Source of the DNA: an uncultured Candidatus Saccharibacteria bacterium
GTDB taxonomy: Bacteria; Patescibacteriota; Saccharimonadia; Saccharimonadales; Saccharimonadaceae
DNA: 27,398 nucleotides
Direction of reading: 5' to 3'
NCBI GenBank assembly: GCA_938038145.1
Contig: CALHQU010000082.1
Span: 1 to 27,398 of the forward strand
The notes under the pieces are model-generated. The model ran no database searches and was not told where the DNA came from. It worked only from the letters and a program-made list of their open reading frames with translations. The position numbers and the translations under genes are program-made. Of the stretch, positions 7,645-15,114 are shown piece by piece (position 1 is the stretch's first letter; each line of letters starts with the position of its first letter).

Positions 7645-9747
7645 ATGTCTAAATTTACTGACGGATTAAATAGCGAGCAGGCTCGAGCGGTGACGCACGC
7701 TGATGGGCCGCTGTTGATTTTGGCTGGAGCTGGGTCTGGAAAGACTAAAACCCTGACCCATAGAATCGCTTATTTGATTGGCGAGTTGAAAATATTCCCT
7801 AGTCGAATATTGGCGGTTACATTTACTAATAAAGCTGCGAAGGAAATGCGTCAGCGATTGGCGCAAATATTGGGTGAAGATTCTGAAAATCGGCAATTTA
7901 TGCCGTGGATGGGAACTTTTCACAGTATTTGCGTGCGAATGTTGCGGATGGATGGTGAAAATATTGGCCTGAACAAGCGATTCTTAATTTACGACACCGA
8001 CGATCAAATAAGCTTGATGAAGCAAATTATGAAGGCTCGTGGCTTGACGGATAAAGACATTAAACCTCGAGCCGTACTTTCGGCTATTTCGAACGCTAAA
8101 AATGAAATGCGAAATGCTGAGGATTTTTCGGCTTCAACTCGCGGTCCAAGAGAACAGAAAATAGCCGAGCTGTTTTTTGCTTATGAAAAAGCTCTGAAAG
8201 GTGCTTCGGCGTTGGATTTTGACGATTTATTAATAAAAACCGTGGAATTATTGAGAAATAAGCCAGACATTCGTCATAAATGGCAGCAGCAATTCGAGCA
8301 TATTCTGATTGACGAGTATCAGGACACGAATGCGGTGCAGTATGCGCTAATTAAGCTGTTGGTTAATTCGCGTCGCAATTTATGCGTGGTTGGTGATGAC
8401 GCTCAGTCGATTTATAGTTTTCGCGGGGCTGATTATACTAATATTCTCAATTTTGAGCGTGATTTTCCGGGCACGACGGTGGTTAAGCTAGAGCAAAATT
8501 ATCGTTCGACTGGCGCGATTTTGAATATGGCGAATGCGCTGATTAGTCATAATATTCATAGAACTGATAAAAATTTATGGACAGCGAATGGCGACGGTGT
8601 TGAGCCGAAATTATGGCAATTATACAATGAGTCCGAGGAGGCCCTGGCGATTGCGAATGAGATTCAGGCGCAAATTGCGAACGGTCGTCAATATGGTGAC
8701 GTGGCGGTGCTATATCGAACGAATGCGCAAAGTTACGCAATTGAGCGAGCCCTGCGCCAGAGTTATATTCCGTATAAAATCGTCGGCGGTCTGCGATTTT
8801 TGGATCGAGCGGTCGTTAAGGATTTATTGGCATATCTTCGATTGTTATATCAGCCGAGTGATCGAGTTAGTTTTTTGCGAATTGTGAATACGCCAAAACG
8901 TGGCGTTGGCGCGGTGAGTATTTCTAAGTTTTTGGACTGGAATGACGCGTCGGGGAAAGACATAATTAGCGGGTTGCTGGCGGTTGAAGAGGCGGATACT
9001 TTGACGGCGCGTGCGAAACGTCCGTTGCTAGAGTTCGGCCAAAAGCTGCATGATTTGCAGCAGGAAATTGACGGATCTCCGGCCGAACTGATTGAAAAAA
9101 TTATGAAAAGTACTGGCTATGAAGATTTTATAAACGATGGAACGCCGCAAGCTGAAGAGCGAATGGAAAATGTCGGCGTGCTTTTGTCAGAGGCGAAGGC
9201 TTACGTTGACGTGGCGACGTTTTTGGAAGAGATGGCCTTGATGTCTTCGACGGATACAACTGCCGATCAACAAGTAACACTCATGACACTTCATGCGGCT
9301 AAAGGTTTGGAGTTTCCGGTGGTTTTTTTGGCGGGACTGGAAGAGGGGATTTTGCCGCATGCGAGAGTGTTTGATAGCGGCAATGCTGATGACGTCGAAG
9401 AGGAGCGCCGATTGTGTTATGTTGGTGTGACTCGGGCGAGGGAAGAGTTGTTCGTTAGCTGCGCCAGCTCTCGGACGCAATTTGGTCAGATCGGCTATAA
9501 TATGCCATCGAGGTTTTTGGACGAGATGGGCTTGATGGCTGGTGGTGTTGATAGGCCAGCTCAGCCAATGATAGGGCCTGATTTTTATTCAGAAGATATT
9601 GGTTTGGAAGTTGGTGATCGAGTTCGCAGTCCGAGTTTTGGTTCGGGGGAAATTATTGATAGCGAAGGGTTGAGTGTTACGGTTCAATTTGACAATGGAA
9701 ATATTAAGAAATTGAACGTCGAGTTCGCGCGCTTGGAGAAAATTTGA
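7645..9747 (+). CDS. pcrA: ATP-dependent DNA helicase PcrA/UvrD
   Basis: 3'-5' superfamily 1A helicase acting in DNA repair and in removing proteins from DNA. It has 700 residues, close to PcrA. Motifs in order: Q-motif LNSEQ, Walker A AGAGSGKT (27-34), motif Ia TFTNKAA, GTFHSI, Walker B DEYQDTN, motif III VVGDDAQSIYSFRGA, motif IV LEQNYRST, motif V LMTLHAAKGLEFPVVFLAG, and motif VI EERRLCYVGVTRAREEL. The C-terminal 50 residues (VGDRVRSPSFGSGEI and after) match the Tudor-like tail of PcrA/UvrD that binds RNA polymerase. The symbol pcrA is a choice of convention; uvrD would also be defensible. The stop TGA (9745-9747) is also the first three bases of the TGATATAAT promoter of the next gene. 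Confidence 0.95.
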   Translation: MSKFTDGLNSEQARAVTHADGPLLILAGAGSGKTKTLTHRIAYLIGELKIFPSRILAVTFTNKAAKEMRQRLAQILGEDSENRQFMPWMGTFHSICVRMLRMDGENIGLNKRFLIYDTDDQISLMKQIMKARGLTDKDIKPRAVLSAISNAKNEMRNAEDFSASTRGPREQKIAELFFAYEKALKGASALDFDDLLIKTVELLRNKPDIRHKWQQQFEHILIDEYQDTNAVQYALIKLLVNSRRNLCVVGDDAQSIYSFRGADYTNILNFERDFPGTTVVKLEQNYRSTGAILNMANALISHNIHRTDKNLWTANGDGVEPKLWQLYNESEEALAIANEIQAQIANGRQYGDVAVLYRTNAQSYAIERALRQSYIPYKIVGGLRFLDRAVVKDLLAYLRLLYQPSDRVSFLRIVNTPKRGVGAVSISKFLDWNDASGKDIISGLLAVEEADTLTARAKRPLLEFGQKLHDLQQEIDGSPAELIEKIMKSTGYEDFINDGTPQAEERMENVGVLLSEAKAYVDVATFLEEMALMSSTDTTADQQVTLMTLHAAKGLEFPVVFLAGLEEGILPHARVFDSGNADDVEEERRLCYVGVTRAREELFVSCASSRTQFGQIGYNMPSRFLDEMGLMAGGVDRPAQPMIGPDFYSEDIGLEVGDRVRSPSFGSGEIIDSEGLSVTVQFDNGNIKKLNVEFARLEKI

Positions 9748-9753
9748 TATAAT
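9745..9753 (+). promoter_or_regulatory. Promoter of the Rpf-type gene, fused to the pcrA stop
   Basis: TGATATAAT is an exact extended -10 whose first three bases are the pcrA stop codon. No convincing -35 is seen. The predicted start near 9760 gives a leader of about 23 bases before the ATG at 9783, so this gene is not leaderless. Confidence 0.65.
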
Positions 9754-9782
9754 AAGAATACCTGCGTTGTGGGTGTGAACTT

Positions 9783-10949
9783 ATGGGTATAAGATTACGA
9801 GCAAAACACTATTCTAAGAAAATTACGTTTGTTTCTGGCGCGATATTGATGCTGGTTGGCGGTCTATTTTTTGTCAATCAAGCATTGGCTGACGCTACTA
9901 AGCCAGCAGCCAAGGCTGGCGAAAAGTTGGTAACGATTTACGACAGGGGCGCAGAGAAGACGATTGTTACAAAAGCGAGGACGATTCGCGAGGCTTTGAA
10001 ATTGGCTAAGTTTTCTATTGATGAACGCCAAGACGTAGTCGAGCCGAGTCTTGATTCGGAGATGGTGGCAGAGAAGTATAACATTAATATTTTCCGCGCT
10101 CGTCCAATAACAATTGTCGATGGAAATAAACGCTTGAAAATAACCACTGCCGAACAAACACCAGTTTTGATTGCGAAGGCTGCTGGAATTGAAGTTTTTG
10201 AAGAGGACAAAATTACTCTATCCAATTCCGATAATATGGCGGTTGATGGCGCAAACATGGTGATGAAAATTGATAGAGCCTCGATGGTTAATTTTGTACT
10301 TTACGGCAAAGAATCTGTCATTCGCACACACGCTAAGACGGTTGGCGAGCTATTGAAAGAGAGGAATATTGATCCAAAGAAAGATGATACGCTATCTGTG
10401 GATCGTTCGGCGAAAATTATTCCTGGAATGAAAATTGAGCTTTGGCGTAATGGCAAGCAAACTATAACCGCAGAAGAAGACGTGAAATTTGAGGTTGAAA
10501 AAGTTCAAGACGCGAATCGAGATTCGGGATATCGCGAAGTAAAACAAGCGGGCGAGAATGGTAAGAAGAATGTCACTTATGAAATCGAGATGAAGAACGG
10601 CGTGGAGGTGAGCCGTAAGGAAATCGCTAGTGTTGTGACAAAAGAGCCAAAGAAGCAGATTGAGATTGTGGGGACGAAAAGTTCTACGTCATTTTCTGGC
10701 AGTTTTTCTGAAGCACTTGCTAGGTTAAGAAGTTGCGAAGGTAACTATAAGTCAAATACTGGAAATGGATATTACGGTGCATATCAGTTTGACAAACGAA
10801 CCTGGGGAAAGTATGGTGGGTATGAATTAGCTTCTGATGCTCCAGCTGACGTGCAGGATGAAAAGGCATGGCAAACTTATAAGGCTCGCGGCTGGCAGCC
10901 ATGGCCGACCTGTAAGGTTAAAATGGGACTTCAGGACATCTATAGATAA
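9783..10949 (+). CDS. Secreted G5-domain resuscitation-promoting factor-like muralytic protein
   Basis: Exported wall protein of 388 residues, probably cleaving peptidoglycan glycan strands. A signal peptide or anchor covers about 1-36 (hydrophobic 15-32, ending QALADA). Three DUF348/YabE-like repeats follow, at about 47-90, 98-145 and 168-222, then a G5 domain (about 226-298, ending KKQIEIVGT). The C-terminus (308-388) is an Rpf/transglycosylase-like domain: ALARLRSCEGNY with the catalytic Glu319, NTGNGYYGAYQFDKRTW, and a second cysteine (Cys377) that can pair with Cys318. This Rpf-plus-G5-plus-DUF348 build is like actinobacterial RpfB. It is paralogous to the next gene, sharing a nearly identical 101-base tract. 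It could remodel its own wall or that of a host cell; the sequence does not decide. Confidence 0.9.
   Translation: MGIRLRAKHYSKKITFVSGAILMLVGGLFFVNQALADATKPAAKAGEKLVTIYDRGAEKTIVTKARTIREALKLAKFSIDERQDVVEPSLDSEMVAEKYNINIFRARPITIVDGNKRLKITTAEQTPVLIAKAAGIEVFEEDKITLSNSDNMAVDGANMVMKIDRASMVNFVLYGKESVIRTHAKTVGELLKERNIDPKKDDTLSVDRSAKIIPGMKIELWRNGKQTITAEEDVKFEVEKVQDANRDSGYREVKQAGENGKKNVTYEIEMKNGVEVSRKEIASVVTKEPKKQIEIVGTKSSTSFSGSFSEALARLRSCEGNYKSNTGNGYYGAYQFDKRTWGKYGGYELASDAPADVQDEKAWQTYKARGWQPWPTCKVKMGLQDIYR
10086..10186 (+). repeat. 101-base near-identical tract, copy 1
   Basis: This segment matches 11273-11373 with only 3 differences in 101 bases, all at synonymous positions (CGT/CGC, and TTG/CTA, which accounts for two). 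The bases on either side differ clearly. It encodes the second DUF348-type repeat of the Rpf-like protein, from NIFRARPIT to the AKAAG end. Confidence 0.9.
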
Positions 10950-10962
10950 TAGTTCCAAAATC

Positions 10963-10971
10963 TGATATAAT
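10963..10971 (+). promoter_or_regulatory. Promoter of the G5/3D-like gene
   Basis: TGATATAAT (10963-10971) is an exact extended -10, with a possible -35 TAGATA (10943-10948, 4 of 6) at 17 bases. The predicted start near 10978 gives a leader of about 28 bases to the ATG at 11006. The leader shares AATAC and a TTGTG/TGTGAA stretch with that of the upstream paralogue. Confidence 0.6.
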
Positions 10972-11005
10972 CTTTCTAATACATTGTGTGAATTGTCAAA
11001 TTATT

Positions 11006-12025
11006 ATGCGCGCAAAAGGTTTATTTTTTGGAAAAATTATTGGATTGGCTGTGTTGGTTGCGATTGCAACTCCAATGATTTCGTTTGCTGACGGAAAGAC
11101 TTCTGGTGAGCATTTGGTTCGTATTTATGATCGCGGCGAGGAAAAGACGATTATCACAAACGCATTGACCGTTCGGCAGGCTTTGCGTGCGGCTAAGATT
11201 ACGATTGACGAAAAGATTGACGCGGTTGAGCCAAATATTGATATGGAATTGACAGGCGCAAAATATCAGGTCAATATTTTCCGCGCTCGCCCAATAACAA
11301 TTGTCGATGGAAATAAACGCCTAAAAATAACCACTGCCGAACAAACACCAGTTTTGATTGCGAAGGCTGCTGGGCTGACTTTGTATCGCGAAGATAAGAC
11401 GCATTTTACGAATTCCGACGATCTTTTGGTGAACGGCGTGGGTCTGGTAATGAAGATTGAACGATCAAAACAGCGAACGATAACCGAAGAAGTTGATATT
11501 AATTTTGATATTGAGCAGATTAAGGACGATTCTCAGCCGATTGGATTTAAGAGCGTTAAGCAACTTGGAGAAAAGGGTGTGCGGAAGGTAACTTATCGGG
11601 TTGAGATAGAAAACGAGCGCGAGATTAGTCGTAAGGAAGTTGCTAGCGAAATCACAAAGCAGTCGAAGAAGCAGATTGAAATAATTGGCACGAAGCCTAA
11701 AAATCCATTGACGAAAAGTAAGGGCGCGCAGATATTTACCGACTCTAAGGGCGTGGCGCATCGTGAAACGTATTATGATTTACCGATGAATATTGTGATA
11801 AAAGCTTGTGGCGGCGGCGGTACTTATACGGTGCGGGCGGATGGCGCGAAGGTTGATAAGGATGGCTATATTTTGGTGGCGGCTAATTATGGTAATTATC
11901 CGCGATGTTCGGTGGTTGAGACCAGTATGGGTCCGGGCAAGGTTTACGATACCGGTGGATTTGCAGCCAAACATCCGCACGGATTCGACTTGGCGACTGA
12001 CTGGACGAATGGAGATGGGCGCTAA
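11006..12025 (+). CDS. Secreted G5-domain protein with C-terminal 3D/RlpA-like domain
   Basis: Paralogue of the upstream Rpf-like protein with a different C-terminus. The ATG at 11006 (339 residues) is preferred over an in-frame GTG at 10988 because it starts a clean signal peptide, MRAKGLFFGKIIGLAVLV, ending ISFADG (about 30). Next come two DUF348-type repeats (about 36-80 and 88-135); the third repeat of the paralogue is missing, so residue 150 runs straight into G5 (about 157-229, ending KKQIEIIGT). The C-terminus (about 254-339) contains VDKDGYI, GKVYDTGG and HGFDLATDW, with spaced aspartates and a DTGG like the 3D domain (double-psi beta-barrel, MltA/RlpA-related), a lytic transglycosylase fold. 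Two cysteines (268, 301) may form a disulfide outside the cell. Its TAA directly abuts the rsmA ATG, so the two are probably co-transcribed. Confidence 0.85.
   Translation: MRAKGLFFGKIIGLAVLVAIATPMISFADGKTSGEHLVRIYDRGEEKTIITNALTVRQALRAAKITIDEKIDAVEPNIDMELTGAKYQVNIFRARPITIVDGNKRLKITTAEQTPVLIAKAAGLTLYREDKTHFTNSDDLLVNGVGLVMKIERSKQRTITEEVDINFDIEQIKDDSQPIGFKSVKQLGEKGVRKVTYRVEIENEREISRKEVASEITKQSKKQIEIIGTKPKNPLTKSKGAQIFTDSKGVAHRETYYDLPMNIVIKACGGGGTYTVRADGAKVDKDGYILVAANYGNYPRCSVVETSMGPGKVYDTGGFAAKHPHGFDLATDWTNGDGR
11273..11373 (+). repeat. 101-base near-identical tract, copy 2
   Basis: Partner of the tract at 10086-10186 (offset 1187 bases, direct orientation, 3 differences). It encodes the second DUF348-type repeat of the G5/3D-like protein. 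The flanks diverge sharply at both edges, which suggests gene conversion rather than uniform conservation. Confidence 0.9.
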
Positions 12026-12814
12026 ATGGCTTCTTCTCATGGACCAAAAAAATCGCTCGGACAGCACTGGCTGAAGGATCCGGAGATTTTAGCGGATATT
12101 GCTGAAGCGGCCGAATTGACGGGTGATGATGTTGTACTGGAGATCGGCCCGGGGCTAGGCACCTTGACTAGTCGTTTGTTGGCTCGGGCTAATTCGGTGA
12201 CTGCTGTGGAATTTGACGCAGATTTGGCGCGAAAACTACCAGGGCAATTTCCTGGGAAAAAATTAACTGTCGTAAATCAAGATATATTGCAATTTGATCT
12301 GAATCAATTGCCAAAAAATTACAAAGTCGTAGCTAACGTCCCGTATTACATTACCAGCAAAATTGTTGAAAAATTGATGACCGCGGAAAATAAGCCGAGT
12401 ATCGCGGTGCTATTGGTGCAAAAAGAAGTTGCCGAGCGAATTGCGGCAGAGGCTGGAAATATGAGTATTCTGTCTGTGAGCGTTCAGATTTTTGCCGAAG
12501 CGGAGTTGGATATTGAAGTTCCTAGGCAGTTTTTTACGCCACCACCAAAGGTTGACTCGCAGGTTGTAGTTTTGAGGACTTGCAATAGTCCCTTGATCAC
12601 TTCGGAAGATCAGAGGGATTTTTTCCGCATTGTTAAGGCTGGATTTTCTGCAAAGCGCAAGAAGCTGCGCTCTAGTCTGAGTGGTGGGTTGGGAATTGAT
12701 AAAAGTGTGGCGGAAGAATTGCTGAAAAATGCAGGAATTTCACCAGATGCTCGCGCTGAAGATTTGGCGATTGAAGATTGGCGGCGGCTGCTCAAAGAAT
12801 GGCGGGCGCGATGA
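12026..12814 (+). CDS. rsmA: 16S rRNA (adenine-N6,N6) dimethyltransferase RsmA/KsgA
   Basis: Dimethylates the two adjacent adenines in the 3'-terminal hairpin of 16S rRNA with S-adenosylmethionine. It has 262 residues, normal. The ATG immediately follows the TAA of the preceding gene (TAAATG), so start by coupling is likely. Motifs: KKSLGQHWLKDPEIL N-terminal signature (usually GQNFL), SAM motif I VLEIGPGLGTLT (37-48), acidic loop VEFDADL, motif IV NVPYYITSKI (NVPY at 104-107), and QKEVAERIAA. The C-terminal helical domain is present (PPPKVDSQVV). The end overlaps the next gene by ATGA. Confidence 0.96.
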   Translation: MASSHGPKKSLGQHWLKDPEILADIAEAAELTGDDVVLEIGPGLGTLTSRLLARANSVTAVEFDADLARKLPGQFPGKKLTVVNQDILQFDLNQLPKNYKVVANVPYYITSKIVEKLMTAENKPSIAVLLVQKEVAERIAAEAGNMSILSVSVQIFAEAELDIEVPRQFFTPPPKVDSQVVVLRTCNSPLITSEDQRDFFRIVKAGFSAKRKKLRSSLSGGLGIDKSVAEELLKNAGISPDARAEDLAIEDWRRLLKEWRAR

Positions 12815-13569
12815 TTGTGGCAGATCAGCCGACGTGTTTTCCATCTGATCTATTGGTTGCAGTCTCGTCGAAAGACGACGGCACCATGCTCAATCGTATT
12901 CGCGGTCGCCACGTAGTTGAGGTGCTGGAAAATCGGCGGCGGTTTTGTGATCAAACTGGTGTTAAGTATGACGACGTTGTCTATCACGTGATTTCATACG
13001 ACCAAGGACAAACGTTTGATAATATCGCCGAAGTTACTGAAGCTGACACGACCCGACATAACAACGAGGGGATTTTTGCTGATGCGCTATATACCGAAGC
13101 GGCTGGCATCGGTTTATTTTTACCAGTGGCGGACTGTATCGCCACCGTTATATATGATCCAAAGCGTCGGGCGCTGATGCTGGCGCATTTGGGTCGGCAT
13201 TCGACGGTTATGCAGTTGATGTCTCAGGCGGTACGGTATTTTGTCGAGCGCAGTAGCCAGGCAAAAGATTTGCAAATTTGGATGTCACCAAGTATTACGC
13301 AGAAAAATTATCGTATGGATTATTTTGATCATACAAATGATACGAATTGGCACAATTTCTGCCGTCAAACGGCTGATGGAATTTATCTAGACATGCAAGG
13401 GTTCAATCGTTCGCTAGCCATCCAGGCGGGCGTTCTTGCTGAAAATATTTTCATCTCGCCAATTGATACGGCGGACAATCCAAATTATTTTTCACATTCA
13501 TCAGGTGATGTTGGTGGTAGATTTGCTGTAGTTGCATGTATGAAAAGCGACCCAGAGGTTTTAAACTGA
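12811..13569 (+). CDS. YfiH/PgeF-like (laccase-domain, multicopper-fold) protein
   Basis: Member of the DUF152 family, known as polyphenol oxidase/purine nucleoside phosphorylase or PgeF (peptidoglycan editing factor). The start is ATG 12811, which overlaps the rsmA stop as ATGA; an ATG 11 codons upstream has no support. 252 residues. The three zinc ligands expected for the family can be traced: His59 (VVYHVIS), Cys109 (PVADCIATVIYD) and His126 (LMLAHLGRHS). The family's normal HAGWRG is HLGRHS here, so the conserved Trp and the final Gly are lost. This may change the active site or mark a divergent CPR clade. The last codons lie inside a terminator stem. Confidence 0.8.
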   Translation: MIVADQPTCFPSDLLVAVSSKDDGTMLNRIRGRHVVEVLENRRRFCDQTGVKYDDVVYHVISYDQGQTFDNIAEVTEADTTRHNNEGIFADALYTEAAGIGLFLPVADCIATVIYDPKRRALMLAHLGRHSTVMQLMSQAVRYFVERSSQAKDLQIWMSPSITQKNYRMDYFDHTNDTNWHNFCRQTADGIYLDMQGFNRSLAIQAGVLAENIFISPIDTADNPNYFSHSSGDVGGRFAVVACMKSDPEVLN

Positions 13570-13578
13570 GTCGCTTTT
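13543..13578. terminator. Bidirectional intrinsic terminator
   Basis: AAAAGCGAC (13543-13551) pairs perfectly with GTCGCTTTT (13570-13578), with an inner CAG/CTG continuing the stem. It reads A-run, stem, T-run on both strands, so it can end transcription of the pgeF-like gene and of the convergent wall-binding protein gene (stop at 13594-13596). The TGA of the plus-strand gene (13567-13569) is inside the hairpin. Confidence 0.85.
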
Positions 13579-13593
13579 GTGATTAAAAGTTAA

Positions 13594-15018
13594 TTAATCA
13601 GTCAGATTTTCGTGCTTTAAATCCTTAACAGCATTAGTAGCTTCTTCTTTGGTGAACTTCCACTGGTCGATAAGAGTTTTTTCCAGGTTGCTTCTGCTGT
13701 ATTTTCCGTTCTTCAGAAGTTCCATGGCGCGCAGTTTTGCTCGCTCGTTATAGTTGATGTTATACTCTGCCAGTACTTCTCGAACTTCTGATTCTACGAA
13801 TTTATCAAAGTGCGTCATAGTGTATATTATATGATTTTTTGAGTACAGACGTAGGTTAGTTTGACTGTTGTCTAGGGCGAATTGATTAATATAGTTGCGT
13901 ATATTGATTTTGAAGTCGTAATTCAGCTGATCAATACCTTTCTCTGCTTCTTCTTTTAGAAAACCCTTATAATTTACTAAGCCGTCTATGATAGCTTCTC
14001 TTGATGCGATGGGTTTGTGCTCGTTATTCCCGAGCATAGAGTTAGCTGCTTTTTTAGCTTGATCTATAAAATCAATCTTTACGGTATCAAATGCCTTTTT
14101 TATTTCCTCTTCAGTAAATTTATGGTCCAAAAGAGATTTTTTGTACGATGATTTTGACATATAAGTTACGTCTCTTTCGTGCATAAGTCTGAGGTATTTA
14201 ACGGCCTGATCTTGAAAATATTTAGTAAGATCCATCTCTCGACTTAACTCATCGAATGCTGTTGCGACATCTTGTTCTGTATATGCAGGAGAAAAGCGAA
14301 GACTTGAGTCAGTTAGGTATTGTATGATATCACTCTTTGAACACATGCTCTTGTAGTGGTCGCACATAGTAAACTGCTTCATTATAAATTTGATTTCTTC
14401 TTTAGCATTATTGGCATAATTATAATTTGGATATACAGTGTCTATGAATTGGACTGCCGTGTCGTAACTGGTTTTGTAGTTTAATACGAAATGCTCAATA
14501 GAGTTCTTTTTGGAGTGTTTCCTTATATCAAAGTATTTAGCTTTCTCTGCTAATTCTCTTGAAAACCTCTTGTCCCACTTTCCGTCGCTTCCAACTACAT
14601 AATTGTCTGGTGTAATAGTATTCTTTAACATGTAACCATCTCTGCCGACGTAGTAGTCGCCGACCCATTGATTGGATAGCATGTGACCCTTAGTGTCAAA
14701 GTAGTACCATTTGTCGCCAATCATTTTCCAGTCGTTTTCTGTCATGTGACCGCTAGTGTTGAAATAGTACCAATAATCCTTTATACGCTCCCATTTGCTA
14801 TGTGTGATGTATCCGCGTCCATCAAAGTAATACCATTTGCCATCTATTTGTTGCCAATCATTCTTTGGATAACTTCCATTGGAATTTTTATACCACCATC
14901 CAACTGAATCTCTCTGCCAACTCCCTCCGTTGGCGCTTGCTGTTGCTGGTGTGTAGACGCCGATTATAGCAATGCTAACAGCTGCGGCTACGGCTAAGTT
15001 TTTTATGAGTTTGTTCAT
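13594..15018 (-). CDS. Secreted protein with cell-wall-binding repeats and Ltp-like repeats
   Basis: Exported surface protein of 474 residues; candidate adhesin. The start follows a strong AGGAGGGG. A signal peptide covers about 1-29 (AVAAAVSIAIIGVY, cleavage near ATASA). Residues 33-150 are Trp/Tyr/Gly repeats of the choline- or glucan-binding type: NDWQQIDGKWYYFDGRGYI, SKWERIKDYWYYFNTSGHM, NDWKMIGDKWYYFDTKGHM, then a degenerate GRDGYM and a closing NYVVGSDGKWD typical of Firmicutes proteins. Residues 152-474 contain about six helical units of 45-55 residues with a 'S-x-x-L...F-T/x-E-E-A..A' core (for example SRSNLEKTLIDQWKFTKEEA), like Ltp-family surface lipoprotein repeats. There is no lipobox, LPXTG motif or membrane anchor, so binding would be through the repeats. 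Unlike its neighbours in style; transfer from an oral Firmicute is plausible. Confidence 0.85.
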   Translation of the reverse strand: MNKLIKNLAVAAAVSIAIIGVYTPATASANGGSWQRDSVGWWYKNSNGSYPKNDWQQIDGKWYYFDGRGYITHSKWERIKDYWYYFNTSGHMTENDWKMIGDKWYYFDTKGHMLSNQWVGDYYVGRDGYMLKNTITPDNYVVGSDGKWDKRFSRELAEKAKYFDIRKHSKKNSIEHFVLNYKTSYDTAVQFIDTVYPNYNYANNAKEEIKFIMKQFTMCDHYKSMCSKSDIIQYLTDSSLRFSPAYTEQDVATAFDELSREMDLTKYFQDQAVKYLRLMHERDVTYMSKSSYKKSLLDHKFTEEEIKKAFDTVKIDFIDQAKKAANSMLGNNEHKPIASREAIIDGLVNYKGFLKEEAEKGIDQLNYDFKINIRNYINQFALDNSQTNLRLYSKNHIIYTMTHFDKFVESEVREVLAEYNINYNERAKLRAMELLKNGKYSRSNLEKTLIDQWKFTKEEATNAVKDLKHENLTD

Positions 15019-15047
15019 AACTCCCCTCCTAATAAATTGTGATTATG

Positions 15048-15056
15048 ATTATATCA
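15048..15056 (-). promoter_or_regulatory. Promoter of the wall-binding protein gene
   Basis: The minus strand reads TGATATAAT from 15056 to 15048. The predicted start near 15041 gives a leader of about 23 bases holding AGGAGGGG. The -10 is flanked by TGTGAT and ATCACA (15038-15043 and 15053-15058), a 6-base inverted repeat that could be an operator. The metG promoter lies divergently about 45 bases away. Confidence 0.6.
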
Positions 15057-15079
15057 CATCAATTAGCGCTCTTTATCAT

Positions 15080-15108
15080 TGGTCATGATTTGTTGAATTT
15101 GCTATAAT
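15080..15108 (+). promoter_or_regulatory. metG promoter, predicted leaderless
   Basis: TGCTATAAT (15100-15108) is an exact extended -10, with TGGTCA (15080-15085, 4 of 6) 17 bases upstream. Six bases separate TATAAT from the metG ATG at 15115, so transcription should start on the A of ATG. Confidence 0.7.
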
Positions 15109-15114
15109 TTACCT

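Noticed and set aside
14683..14907. Plus-strand 74-codon open frame rich in hydrophobic residues
   Set aside because: It is the antisense shadow of the Trp/Tyr repeats of the minus-strand wall-binding protein; its periodicity comes from those repeats.
14963..14971. Exact TGCTATAAT on the minus strand inside the signal-peptide coding region
   Set aside because: No start codon or gene follows at a fitting distance; probably a chance match. It shows the box alone is not proof of a promoter.
15038..15058. CRP-type binding site
   Set aside because: The arms TGTGA/TCACA have an 11-base gap rather than the 6 of a CRP site, so I list it only as an unspecific inverted repeat.
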